Shown here: positions 33,384-41,294 of the stretch, in pieces
Numbering within the stretch: the stretch's first letter is position 1
Layout of the letters: every line of letters starts with the position of its first letter
Assembly (NCBI GenBank): GCA_019636275.1
Contig: JAHBXY010000029.1
Location: 1-64,000, forward strand
DNA length: 64,000 nucleotides
DNA from: Planctomycetota bacterium
GTDB lineage: Bacteria > Planctomycetota > J058
Direction: 5' to 3'
The notes under the pieces: model-generated
Told to the model about the DNA's origin: nothing
Database searches by the model: none
What the model saw: the letters and a program-made list of their open reading frames with translations, nothing else
Made by a program: the position numbers and the translations under genes

Positions 33384-34391
33384 ATGGCCGTTCGCATCGG
33401 ATTCCACGGCTTCGGTCGCATCGGCCGCAACGTCTTCCGCGTGCTCTACAACCGGCGCGAGTTCGACGTCCGGTGCATCGCCGACGTGGCCCCGATCGAG
33501 AGCCTCGTCTACCTGCTGAACTTCGACTCGATCCACGGCCGCTTCCCCGAGGAGCTCAAGCACGGCCAGGGGCACATGTTCGTCAACGGCCGCTCGGTGC
33601 CCGTGGTCTTCAGCCGCGAGCCGGGCGAGGTGCGCTGGCGCGACTACGACGTGGACATCGTCGTCGAGGCCAGCGGCCGCTACCGCGGCCGGGCCGCCCT
33701 CGAGCGCCACCTCGACGCCGGCGCGCGCCGGGTGCTCCTGACCAACCCGCCGGCCGACGACCTCTACTCGACGATCGTGTGCGTCGGCGTGAACGACGGC
33801 GCGATCGACCGCTCGCACAAGGTCGTGTCGAACGCGTCGTGCACGTCGAACGCCCTGGCGCTCATGGTCAAGATCCTCGACGAGGCGTTCGGCGTCGAGC
33901 ACGCGTCCATGACGACGGTCCACGCCTACACCAACGAGCTGCGCCTGGCCGACGTGCCGCACCGCCAGCTCCGGCGCTCGCGCGCCGCGGCCGAGAACAT
34001 CATCCCGTCGACCACGCAGGCCGTCCGCGTCGTCGAGACGCTCATGCCGCACCTGCGCGGGCGGATCAGCGGCATGGCGCTCAACGTGCCGATCCCCGAC
34101 GGCTCGGTGATCGACCTGACCTGCGCCCTGCGCCGGCGCGTCTCGCCGGGCGAGGTGAACGGCGCCGTGGCCAGCGCGGCGCGCGGCTACCTCAAGGGGA
34201 TCCTCGACGTCACCGAGCAGCCGATCGTGTCTTCGGACGTGGTCGGCAACCCGCACACGGGCGTGTTCGACGCCCTGACCACCAAGGTCCTGGGCGGCAA
34301 CCTGGTGAAGACCGTGACCTGGTACGACAACGGCTGGGGCTACGCCAACCGCGTCGTCGACCTCATCGAGCGCCTGGCCCGGACGCTGTAG
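33384..34391 (+). CDS. Divergent glyceraldehyde-3-phosphate dehydrogenase-like protein
   Basis: A 335-residue GAPDH-family protein with the Rossmann start RIGFHGFGRIGRNVFRVL, the catalytic Cys in NASCTSNALA and the catalytic His in TVHAYTNE. Three normally fixed positions differ. The 'VND' NAD-specificity region reads CIADVA. The phosphate-site Arg in 'GMAxRVP' is Asn (GMALNVP). The C-terminal WYDNEWGY reads WYDNGWGY. The tandem neighbour has the canonical residues at all three. So this copy may prefer another aldehyde or acyl acceptor, or be regulatory. ATG 33384 follows GGGAGGT. The 17-nt gap to the second gene implies one transcript. Confidence 0.85.
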   Translation: MAVRIGFHGFGRIGRNVFRVLYNRREFDVRCIADVAPIESLVYLLNFDSIHGRFPEELKHGQGHMFVNGRSVPVVFSREPGEVRWRDYDVDIVVEASGRYRGRAALERHLDAGARRVLLTNPPADDLYSTIVCVGVNDGAIDRSHKVVSNASCTSNALALMVKILDEAFGVEHASMTTVHAYTNELRLADVPHRQLRRSRAAAENIIPSTTQAVRVVETLMPHLRGRISGMALNVPIPDGSVIDLTCALRRRVSPGEVNGAVASAARGYLKGILDVTEQPIVSSDVVGNPHTGVFDALTTKVLGGNLVKTVTWYDNGWGYANRVVDLIERLARTL

Positions 34392-34408
34392 GGCGGCAGG
34401 AGAGACCC

Positions 34409-35434
34409 GTGATCAAGCTCGGCATCAACGGCTTCGGGCGCATCGGCCGCTGCGTCTACCGCATCGCCCGCCAGCGTCCCGACATGCAGGTCGTGGCCGT
34501 CAACGACGTGGCCGACCCCAAGGCGCTGGCCTACCTGCTCAAGTACGACACGGTCCAGGGGCGGCTCGACGCCGAGGTCCGCCTCGAGGGCGACGTGCTG
34601 CGCGTCGGGGACGAGCGGACGCGCATGCTCTCGGTGGACAAGCCCGAGGCGCTCCCCTGGAAGGAGCTGGGCGTCGACGTCGTGATCGAGTCCACGGGGC
34701 TCTGGCGCACGCGGGCCGACCTGCAGCGCCACGTCGAGGCGGGCGCCAAGCGGGTGATCCTCACCGTGCAGGCGCCGGCGAAGCACGACGAGCACCCGCT
34801 CGACGCCACGATCGTGCTCGGCGTCAACGACCGCACGCTCACGGGCGACCACCGCCTCGTGTCGGCCGCCTCGTGCACGGCGAACGGCCTGGCGCCGCTG
34901 GCCAAGGTCCTCCACGACGCCTTCGGCATCGAGAAGGCCATGCTCACGACGGTGCACGCCTACACGAACGACCAGCGGCTGGCCGAGGTGCCCGACGGGA
35001 TCGACCTGCGCCGCTCGCGCGCCGCGGCCGAGAACATCATCCCCACGACGACCGCCGCACCCAAGGCCGTGGCCGAGGTGATCCCGTCGCTGGCCGGCCG
35101 CCTGGACGGCCTGGCCATGCGCGTGCCGGTCCCCGACGGGTCCACGATCGACCTCGTGGCCGAGCTGGCCTGCGAGGTCACGCGCGACGAGGTCAACGCG
35201 GTCGTGCGCCGGGCCGCCGAGGGGCCCATGCGCGGGGTCCTGGAGTACTGCACGGAGCCGGTCGTGTCGTCGGACATCATCGGCAACCCGCACTCGTGCA
35301 TCCTCGACTCGGAGCTGACGCAGGTGACCGGCGGGCGGCTGGTGCGCCTGGTCGCCTGGTACGACAACGAGTGGGGCTACTCCTCGCGCTGCGTCGACCT
35401 GGCCGAGCGCATGGCCGCGTTCGACCGGCGGTAA
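34409..35434 (+). CDS. gap: Glyceraldehyde-3-phosphate dehydrogenase
   Basis: Canonical phosphorylating GAPDH, 341 residues, catalysing the NAD-dependent oxidation of glyceraldehyde 3-phosphate in glycolysis. Seen: IKLGINGFGRIGRCVYRI, the NAD-binding VNDVADPKALAYLLKYD, catalytic Cys in SAASCTANGL, His in TVHAYTND, the phosphate-site Arg in GLAMRVPVPDGS, and WYDNEWGYS. GTG 34409 lies 17 nt after the first gene's stop, behind GGCAGGAGAG. It is the second cistron of the tandem GAPDH operon and the one expected to carry glycolytic flux. Confidence 0.95.
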   Translation: MIKLGINGFGRIGRCVYRIARQRPDMQVVAVNDVADPKALAYLLKYDTVQGRLDAEVRLEGDVLRVGDERTRMLSVDKPEALPWKELGVDVVIESTGLWRTRADLQRHVEAGAKRVILTVQAPAKHDEHPLDATIVLGVNDRTLTGDHRLVSAASCTANGLAPLAKVLHDAFGIEKAMLTTVHAYTNDQRLAEVPDGIDLRRSRAAAENIIPTTTAAPKAVAEVIPSLAGRLDGLAMRVPVPDGSTIDLVAELACEVTRDEVNAVVRRAAEGPMRGVLEYCTEPVVSSDIIGNPHSCILDSELTQVTGGRLVRLVAWYDNEWGYSSRCVDLAERMAAFDRR

Positions 35435-35449
35435 CGCCGAGGCGGCGGG

Positions 35450-36772
35450 TCAGCGCGCCGGCGCCCAGGCGATCCGCTCGAACAGCGCGCGCAGGCGCGC
35501 GCCGCGCGCCGGGTCGGTGTGCTCGAACCAGGCCACCCGCCCGCGCAGGTGGGCGCGGAGGTCGGGGTGCCCCTCGCGGTTCTCCGCCGTGGGCCCCCGG
35601 CGGGCGCAGTTGAACAGCGTCGCCTTGAGGCGGTCGAATTCGGCCCGCGACGGCCGGGGGCGCTGGTTGACGACGAGGCCGGTGAGCCGCTGGCGCACCG
35701 AGGGCGTCATCCAGCGGGTCTTCTCCGGGCGCAGGTCGAAGCCCTCGCCCAGGACGATCGCGTGGACGAGCGTGCGGAAGCGCGCGGCGACGCGCCGGAA
35801 GGCCTCGTCGCCCGAGAACGCCAGGTCGTCGGCGTAGCGGGTGTAGTCGGCGCCGACCTTCGCTGCGGCGGCGCTCAGGCGGACGTCGAGGCCGAGCGCG
35901 CACAGGTTCGCCAGCCAGGGCGACGTCGGCGCGCCCTGGGGCAGGTGCGAGCGGCGCAGGGCGTCCTCGGCCTCGCGGTCGAGGTCCACGCCCTCGAGCG
36001 TGGCGAGCGGCGTCCTCGTCGTCACCAGGCCGGTCAGCAGGCCGGCCACCGAGCGCGGGTAGCCCAGGCTCCGGAACAGCGCCGCGACGCGCCCGGCCGG
36101 CACGGAGGGGAAGAAGTCGCGCAGGTCGAGGCGCAGGACCAGCGCCTTGCCCGCGTGCGGCGCGGCGTGGGTCACGACCGAGCGCCCCGGCCGGAACCCG
36201 TGCGCGGCGTCGTGCGGCGGCACGTGCGCGAGGAGGCCGTGGAGGACCCGGCGCTGCATGGCCTTGAGCGTGGCCTTGGGCGCCTCGAGCAGGCGCAGGC
36301 CGCCGCCGCGCTTCCGGATCCAGGTCCGGTGGTAGTGCTGGAGCGGGCCCTGGGGCGCGTGGATGAGCCAGGCCTTGCGGTCGGCGAACCAGTCGAGATC
36401 CGTGAGCGCGAGCCCGAGCCAGCGCGCCAGGTCGGCCTCGGTGTCGAACGACGGGACCGCGAAGCGGCGCTCCGACCGCATGGCCGTGTGGTGGAGGAAC
36501 AGGCGCCGGACCACGAGCGGCGGGTGGCCCTGGCGGGCGCGGCGGCGGAGCGCCGCCTGGAGGCGCGCGTCGGCGGCGAGGAGGTCTTCGAGCGCCTCGG
36601 GGTCGTGCAGCGGCGGGTCGAGGAACGCCTCGCGGGCACGACGCGCCAGGCCGGGCAGCCAGCCGAAGCGCCCGCCGAGCGCCTCGCGGCCTCGCGCGAC
36701 CATCCCCTCCTGCAGCCAGTCGCCGGCGAGGAACGCCGCCGCCAGCCCGCGCGCGACCTCGTCGACGTTCAT
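35450..36772 (-). CDS. Retron-type reverse transcriptase
   Basis: A 440-residue reverse transcriptase. About 130 N-terminal residues are an unrecognised helical extension. The RT core then shows: HGFRPGRSVVTHAAPH (a variant of the retron N-A-x-x-H motif, with H-A-x-x-H), LRLDLRDFFPSV (RT motif A, about 212), SHLPQGAPTSPWLANL (about 273), YTRYADDLAFSGD (catalytic YADD, about 311) and RLTGLVVNQRP (variant of the retron V-T-G motif). No endonuclease, maturase or DGR features follow. Immediately upstream is an RNA-like region with 12-nt inverted ends. Retron RTs copy part of that RNA into branched msDNA and serve anti-phage defence. No known effector gene is adjacent. ATG 36772 is used; the ribosome-binding site is weak. 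Confidence 0.88.
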   Translation of the reverse strand: MNVDEVARGLAAAFLAGDWLQEGMVARGREALGGRFGWLPGLARRAREAFLDPPLHDPEALEDLLAADARLQAALRRRARQGHPPLVVRRLFLHHTAMRSERRFAVPSFDTEADLARWLGLALTDLDWFADRKAWLIHAPQGPLQHYHRTWIRKRGGGLRLLEAPKATLKAMQRRVLHGLLAHVPPHDAAHGFRPGRSVVTHAAPHAGKALVLRLDLRDFFPSVPAGRVAALFRSLGYPRSVAGLLTGLVTTRTPLATLEGVDLDREAEDALRRSHLPQGAPTSPWLANLCALGLDVRLSAAAAKVGADYTRYADDLAFSGDEAFRRVAARFRTLVHAIVLGEGFDLRPEKTRWMTPSVRQRLTGLVVNQRPRPSRAEFDRLKATLFNCARRGPTAENREGHPDLRAHLRGRVAWFEHTDPARGARLRALFERIAWAPAR

Positions 36773-36783
36773 GAGGGCGCGGC

Positions 36784-36934
36784 GCTACGCCCCAACCTGT
36801 CGCGTCCGGCGTGGCCGGTCGTGCGACCCGTCGCACCGGAGGCCATGCGTCGACACGTGTTCGTCATGGTCAGGCCCCGGGGTATCCCCGGAGCGTCCGT
36901 CGTCCGAGGACCACGGACCGTCTTGGGGCGTAGC
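36784..36934 (-). ncRNA. Putative retron msr-msd RNA
   Basis: Perfect 12-nt inverted repeats close the element: a1 GCTACGCCCCAA (36923-36934, minus strand) and a2 TTGGGGCGTAGC (36784-36795), ending 11 nt before the RT start. Just inside a1 is a G (36922) that could be the branching guanosine. Two msr-like hairpins follow: 36895-36918 (6 + 4 bp stem) and 36877-36891 (CCGGGG-ATA-CCCCGG). The msd-like part has CCTG...CAGG ends (36796-36799 with 36871-36874), enclosing stems at 36843-36869 and 36821-36836. Layout and position match known retrons; the exact 5' and 3' ends are predicted only. Confidence 0.72.
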
Positions 36935-36940
36935 CACCGC

Positions 36941-36987
36941 AACGGTGAGTGTAACCGTTCGCCGCCTCTGTAACCGTGGTCTATGCT
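36941..36987. promoter_or_regulatory. Divergent promoter/operator between retron and lipoprotein gene
   Basis: GTAACCGT occurs twice in direct orientation (36951-36958 and 36970-36977, 19 bp apart). The first also forms an inverted repeat with AACGGT (36941-36946 with 36954-36959). On the plus strand TATGCT (36982-36987) lies 6 nt before the lipoprotein GTG. On the minus strand TACACT (36948-36953) lies 13 nt before the retron RNA. A shared regulator could act on both. Confidence 0.5.
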
Positions 36988-36993
36988 CGGGGC

Positions 36994-38931
36994 GTGACGT
37001 CTCGACGGCGCCTCGCCCTCACGCTCACCCTCATGCTCGGGGCCTGCGCCGGGGCGGAGGAGCGCCCGCCGGCGACGTCGGCGGAGGAGGCGGCGCTGCG
37101 GGCGCGCGCGGCGGCCGGTGACGTCGACGCCGGCGTCGCGCTGGCGGAGCGCCTCGTCGGCATGCACGCGGCGTACGCGGTCGCCCACGGCGGCATGCCC
37201 GGGTGGGCGCCCCTGCCAACGCCCGAGCGGCTCACCGAGGCGTTCAGCCTGCTCGGGGCGGCGCTCGAGCGGGGGAGCGCGCGCGCCATGCTCTGCCGCG
37301 CGTGGTGCGCGGAGCGCGACATCGCCCCGCCCTCCTCGTCGCCGTTCGGCCGAGGCTGCTTCGAGCCTGACCCGGGCTCGCTCCTGGAGCAGGCGCTCGT
37401 GTGGTACGTCCGCGCCGCCGAGACCGGCGACCCGGGAGCGATGGCGGCCTGCGGCCGGGCGTTCGAGTTCCGGGAGGAGGGGAGCGGCCTCGAGTGGCTG
37501 CGGCGCGCTGCCCGCGCGGGCGAGGCGCCTGCGCGCCAGGTGCTCTCGCGCGTCCTGTCGAAGCGCCCCGACCTGCGCCTCGTGGGCGACGACGACCTGC
37601 TGGGGTCGGCGCGCCGCGAGCGCGAGCCGCCGTGGCCGCCCACGGGGGTGGTCGCCGACGTCGAGCCGTTCCTGCCCGTGGCCACCTCCCGGCCGGACGA
37701 CCCGGTGCGGCTCGCCCGCGCCGGCCGCGACGCCGAGGCGACGGCCACGGCGCTCGCGCTGCTCCGTGACACGCCGCGCGACCCGCGGGCCACGGTCGTC
37801 CTCGCCGCGTGCGACCTGCGGCGCGCCGCGGCCGGCCGGGTCCTCGACGTGGGTCGGGTCCGTGCCACCGCGGCGCTCGTGGCCTTCGCGATCGAGGCGC
37901 ACCCGACGGACGCCGGGCTGCACGCCGCGCTCGTCGTGTGCGAGACGTGGGCGGCGCGGGCCGCGCCGCGCGCGGGCGGCCGGCCCAATGTCGCCCCGAG
38001 CGCCGCGCAGGCGCGTCACCTGGCCGGCGGCGACCAAGCCATCCTTGCCGCGCTCGAGCGCTGCGGGGCCGTCGCCGAGTCCGGCGCGCTCGCAGAGGCG
38101 GCCCGCGCCGTCGCGCGGGGGCTGCTGGCGCGGGCGCGCCGCCAGCCCGACCTGGCCGAGCGCGAGGCGGACTCGACCGCGCGCTGCTCCACGACCGCGC
38201 TCGCCGAGGCGGCCGAGGCGCGCGCGCCGCCTGGCGCGGCGACCTCGCCGGCGCCGAGGAGCCTCGCGCGCGCGCTCGAGGACAGCGCGGCCGCCAGGGA
38301 CGCGCGCGGGCGGCGCCTGCGCGCCCGCGCCCACGCGCGGATGCGGCAGTGCGACCTGGCCGACGCGCGCGCCGACCTGGAGGCGGCGATCGGCCTGGCG
38401 AGCGACGACCTCCGCGCGCGCGCCCTCCTCGGCCTGGTGTGGCTCGCCGCCGGCGACCGCGGTCGCGGCCTCGATGAGCTCGAGCGCGCGATGTTCGACC
38501 GCTGGCTCGCCGCCGCCGGGGCCGATACGGACCGGCGGTGGCGCGAGCGCCTCTGGGACGCGGCCACGCGCGGATGGTTCTGGATCCAGCACGCGCCCGA
38601 GCAGCGCGACCTGCCAGCGGACCTGGCCTGCCAGCTCGCCCGCGTCGGCGTCGGGCTCAGCACATCCGCGGCGGTACTGACGTGGATCGAGGCAGCCGCG
38701 CCGGCCCAGGTGGAGCGCGCGACGGGGGTGCAAGACCCGCTGGCTCCTCCGACCGACGGGCGCGCCCACGCGCGCGCCCTGGTGCACGCGCTCGAGGGGC
38801 TCGCCCGCGAGTGCGCGGGCGACCTCGCCGGCGCCCGCCGTCACTACCGGGCCAGCGCGACGGAGCAGCTGGCGCTCGAGGCCGTGGCCGTCACCTGGTC
38901 GCGCCAGCGGCTCCTGGCGCTCGGGGATTGA
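36994..38931 (+). CDS. Lipoprotein with Sel1/TPR-like repeats
   Basis: A 645-residue protein that starts at GTG 36994, 6 nt after TATGCT. It has a lipoprotein signal (LTLTLMLGAC). Residues about 30-200 carry Sel1-like features (RAAAGDVDAGVALAERLVG, VWYVRAAETGDPGAMAACGR, WLRRAARAGEAPARQVLSRV: the 'A...G...A...L...' pattern). A longer TPR-like part follows, ending LECAGDLAGARRHYRASATE-like helices. No enzyme motif is seen. It is divergent from the retron and shares its promoter region, so an association with defence is possible but unsupported. Sel1 lipoproteins usually scaffold envelope complexes. Confidence 0.7.
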   Translation: MTSRRRLALTLTLMLGACAGAEERPPATSAEEAALRARAAAGDVDAGVALAERLVGMHAAYAVAHGGMPGWAPLPTPERLTEAFSLLGAALERGSARAMLCRAWCAERDIAPPSSSPFGRGCFEPDPGSLLEQALVWYVRAAETGDPGAMAACGRAFEFREEGSGLEWLRRAARAGEAPARQVLSRVLSKRPDLRLVGDDDLLGSARREREPPWPPTGVVADVEPFLPVATSRPDDPVRLARAGRDAEATATALALLRDTPRDPRATVVLAACDLRRAAAGRVLDVGRVRATAALVAFAIEAHPTDAGLHAALVVCETWAARAAPRAGGRPNVAPSAAQARHLAGGDQAILAALERCGAVAESGALAEAARAVARGLLARARRQPDLAEREADSTARCSTTALAEAAEARAPPGAATSPAPRSLARALEDSAAARDARGRRLRARAHARMRQCDLADARADLEAAIGLASDDLRARALLGLVWLAAGDRGRGLDELERAMFDRWLAAAGADTDRRWRERLWDAATRGWFWIQHAPEQRDLPADLACQLARVGVGLSTSAAVLTWIEAAAPAQVERATGVQDPLAPPTDGRAHARALVHALEGLARECAGDLAGARRHYRASATEQLALEAVAVTWSRQRLLALGD

Positions 38932-38940
38932 CCGCGCTCA

Positions 38941-39013
38941 CCGCTTGATCTGCGAGCGAAGCGAGCAGATCGAGCGGTGGCGCGCATCCCCGAGCGGAGG
39001 CCGCGTAGCGGCC
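38941..39013 (+). repeat. Two hairpins after the lipoprotein gene
   Basis: A 13-bp inverted repeat, CCGCTTGATCTGC with GCAGATCGAGCGG (38941-38953 and 38965-38977; one G-T pair), has the loop GAGCGAAGCGA. A second perfect hairpin is GGCCGC-GTA-GCGGCC (38999-39013). They follow the stop codon by 9 nt and probably act at the transcript 3' end. The wording GAGCGAAGCGAGC resembles short dispersed repeats of GC-rich genomes. Confidence 0.5.
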
Positions 39014-39110
39014 GGACCGAGGGCGACAGGTGCCTCACTGCGGATCGGAGCATCGAGCCGCGCGTCCGGACGCGGACATCAGAACAAGCGACGGCCGCTG
39101 TGAGCGGGTC

Positions 39111-39710
39111 TCAGGCGCGAGAGGCCCACCTGCACATGCACTCGATGTTCTCGCGGATGACCTTCGACGCGGCGACCTCGGCGCCGGCCGTCATCGCCTT
39201 CCACTTGATGAACCCGACGTCGTCGCGGCGCGGGCAGGAGCTCAGCGCGTAGCCGACGAGGCCGGGGGCCACGAGCCAGGCGCCGTCGCTGTACTGGCTG
39301 CGCATGCCGACCTTGGGCGAGAGCGCGTTCGTCTCCGGCTCGAGCATCTCCCAGGCGGCCACCTCGAACCCGCCCGGCGTGCCCGGGAGGCGGCGCATGA
39401 CGAGGTCGTGGTGCAGCTCGCCGAGCACCGGGATCTTGATCCGCTGGTAGAAGCGGACCTCGGCGGGCGGCGTGAAGCGCGGGTCCTGGATCGCGCGCGA
39501 CTCGAGCACGTGGTCGACGTTGCCCACGTAGTTGCCCACATCCATGACGCGCGCGAGGACCTTGGACGGGTCGACGTTCGGCACGGGGAGGAGAACGACC
39601 GCCTCCTCCGTGACCTTGCCCGGCACCGACCAGTGCCGGAAGGTGTACTCGCGCGCGCTGCTCGACACGTGCTTGACGACGCGGTCGACGAAGTCGCTGG
39701 CTCTGCTCAC
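39111..39710 (-). CDS. SRPBCC/START-like protein
   Basis: A 199-residue soluble protein from GTG 39710. It resembles the helix-grip ligand-binding SRPBCC superfamily: SAREYTFRHWSVPGKVTEEA, VPNVDPSKVLARVMDVGNYV (helix after the first strand) and PAEVRFYQRIKIPVLGELHH. The last helix is KAMTAGAEVAASKVIRENIE. Such proteins carry hydrophobic ligands or act as cyclases; the C-terminal CMCRWASRA has two Cys that might bind metal. No neighbour suggests a pathway. Family assignment is by pattern. Confidence 0.6.
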   Translation of the reverse strand: MSRASDFVDRVVKHVSSSAREYTFRHWSVPGKVTEEAVVLLPVPNVDPSKVLARVMDVGNYVGNVDHVLESRAIQDPRFTPPAEVRFYQRIKIPVLGELHHDLVMRRLPGTPGGFEVAAWEMLEPETNALSPKVGMRSQYSDGAWLVAPGLVGYALSSCPRRDDVGFIKWKAMTAGAEVAASKVIRENIECMCRWASRA

Positions 39711-39872
39711 CGCTGCCCCCTCACCCGGACCCACGAGGACGATACGCGTGCGGGCGCCCGCTGCCCAGCGTGGTCCGTCCTCGTCGGTGGCGTTCGGTAT
39801 GTTTTCGGCATGGACCACGCCGCGCCGGGACCCGGGCCGTCGCGGGGAGTATGCTCGAAGCTGGAGGACCTC

Positions 39873-40499
39873 ATGATCCGGTCGCGCGACGGCGTGCTGC
39901 ACCTCGGGCCCCAGGACGAGGGGCTCGAGCTCGACCACGACGCGTTCGCCACGGCGGACTGGGAGCCCGGCTACCGCTACGAGCTCGTGGCCGGGAGGTT
40001 GGCCGTGACCCCTGCCCCGAACCTGCCCAACGCTCAGGTCGAGCGTTGGTTCGACAAGCTGCTCCTGCGGTACGCCTTCGCCCATCCAGACCGCGTCGCC
40101 GAGGTGTATGCGAAGGCGCGGGTGATCACCCGCGCGCTGGGCGCGGTCACCGACGTCGAGCCCGACGTCACGCTCTTCAGGACGTTCCCCGCAGGCGATC
40201 GGAGCGCGAAGTGGCAGGACACGGCGCCGTTCCTGGTCATCGAGGTGCTCTCGGAGTCGGATCCGGCGAAGGACCTCGTGCGCAACCGGCAAATCTACGG
40301 CCTGGTGCCCTCGATCGAGGAGTACTGGATCGTCGACCCGCGCGCTGAGCCGGCGCCGTCCATGCTCGTCCTGGCGCGCGCGCCGGACGGCGGCTGGCTC
40401 GAGCGGCCGGTCCCGCCGGGCGGGACCTACCGGACTGACCTGCTCCCCGAGCTCGAGGTCGACCTGAGCCGGATCTTCCCGGGCGCGGCTCCGTCGTAG
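39873..40499 (+). CDS. Uma2-family (DUF820) nuclease-like protein, copy 1
   Basis: A 208-residue protein of the restriction-endonuclease-like Uma2 family. Visible core: YELVAGRLAVTPAPNLPNAQ (helix and first Glu), VEPDVTLFRTFPAGDRSAKW (the conserved P-D), FLVIEVLSESDPAKDLVRNR (the E-V-L-S metal-binding strand and K) and IEEYWIVDPRAEP. These match the PD-(D/E)XK fold. Natural substrates are unknown; the family is amplified in Planctomycetota and cyanobacteria. ATG 39873 follows GGAGGACC and a TATGCT box at 39850. The next gene is a close copy. Confidence 0.85.
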   Translation: MIRSRDGVLHLGPQDEGLELDHDAFATADWEPGYRYELVAGRLAVTPAPNLPNAQVERWFDKLLLRYAFAHPDRVAEVYAKARVITRALGAVTDVEPDVTLFRTFPAGDRSAKWQDTAPFLVIEVLSESDPAKDLVRNRQIYGLVPSIEEYWIVDPRAEPAPSMLVLARAPDGGWLERPVPPGGTYRTDLLPELEVDLSRIFPGAAPS

Positions 40500-40673
40500 T
40501 CGCGACGGTCGCCGTCCGTCTCCGCCCCGTCGTCGACGACGAGCACGCGCTGCGCCGGGTCACGCCGCCGGACGGGCCATTCCTGTCGGTGGTGTTCGGT
40601 ATCGTTTCGGCACGAGCCGCGCCGCGCCAGGACTCGGGCCGACGCGCGGAGTATGCTCGAAGCGGAGGCGCTC

Positions 40674-41291
40674 ATGATCCGGTCGCGCGACGGCGTGCTG
40701 CACCTCGGGCCCCAGGACGAGGGGCTCGAGCTCGACCACGACGCGTTCGCCACGGCGGACTGGGAGCCCGGCCACCGCTACGAGCTCGTGGCCGGGAGGT
40801 TGGCCGTGACGCCTGCCCCGAACCTGCCCAACGCGCGCGTCGAGCGATGGTTCGACGAGCTGCTCCTGCTCCACGCCCGCGCCCATCCGGAGCAGGTGGC
40901 GGCCGTCTTCGCCAAGGCGCGCATCATCACCCGGGCGCTGGGGGCGACCACCGACGTCGAGCCGGACGTGACGCTCTACCGGGCCTTCCCCGCCGATACG
41001 CGCCACGCGAGGTGGCAGGACACGGCGCCGTTCCTCGTCGTCGAGGTCCTCTCGGAGTCGGATCCGGCGAAGGACCTCGTGCGCAACCGGCAGATCTACG
41101 GCATGGTGCCCTCGATCGAGGAGTACTGGATCATCGATCCGCGCGCGGAGCCGGCGCCGTCCATGCTCGTCCTCGCGCGCGCGCCGGACGGCGGCTGGCT
41201 CGAGCGGCCGGTCCCCCCCGGTGGGACCTACCGGACGGACCTGCTCCCCGACCTCGAGGTCGACCTCAGCCGGATCTTCTCCCCGCCCTGA
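40674..41291 (+). CDS. Uma2-family nuclease-like protein, copy 2
   Basis: A 205-residue protein nearly identical to copy 1 in its first 60 and last 90 residues, with changes concentrated in the middle (LLLHARAHPEQVAAVFAKAR versus LLRYAFAHPDRVAEVYAKAR). All presumed active-site positions (VEPDV, EVLSESDPAKD) are kept. An ATG at 40653 is in frame, but it overlaps the duplicated TATGCT promoter hexamer, so 40674 after GGAGGCGCTC is the better start. Both copies appear intact. Confidence 0.85.
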   Translation: MIRSRDGVLHLGPQDEGLELDHDAFATADWEPGHRYELVAGRLAVTPAPNLPNARVERWFDELLLLHARAHPEQVAAVFAKARIITRALGATTDVEPDVTLYRAFPADTRHARWQDTAPFLVVEVLSESDPAKDLVRNRQIYGMVPSIEEYWIIDPRAEPAPSMLVLARAPDGGWLERPVPPGGTYRTDLLPDLEVDLSRIFSPP

Positions 41292-41294
41292 CCG

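Larger units (their letters stand above)
39772..41291 (+). repeat. Tandem duplication of Uma2 gene with its promoter
   Basis: Two adjacent units of about 800 bp. The shared part starts in the upstream leader (GTCGGTGGCGTTCGGTAT... against GTCGGTGGTGTTCGGTAT...), includes an identical GAGTATGCTCGAAG element and runs to the end of the coding sequences. The copies differ mostly by scattered substitutions. Confidence 0.8.

Noticed and set aside
35450..36772. Group II intron or diversity-generating retroelement RT
   Set aside because: No maturase or endonuclease domain and no intron ends; QGAPTSP and YADD suit a retron; no template/variable repeat pair was seen.
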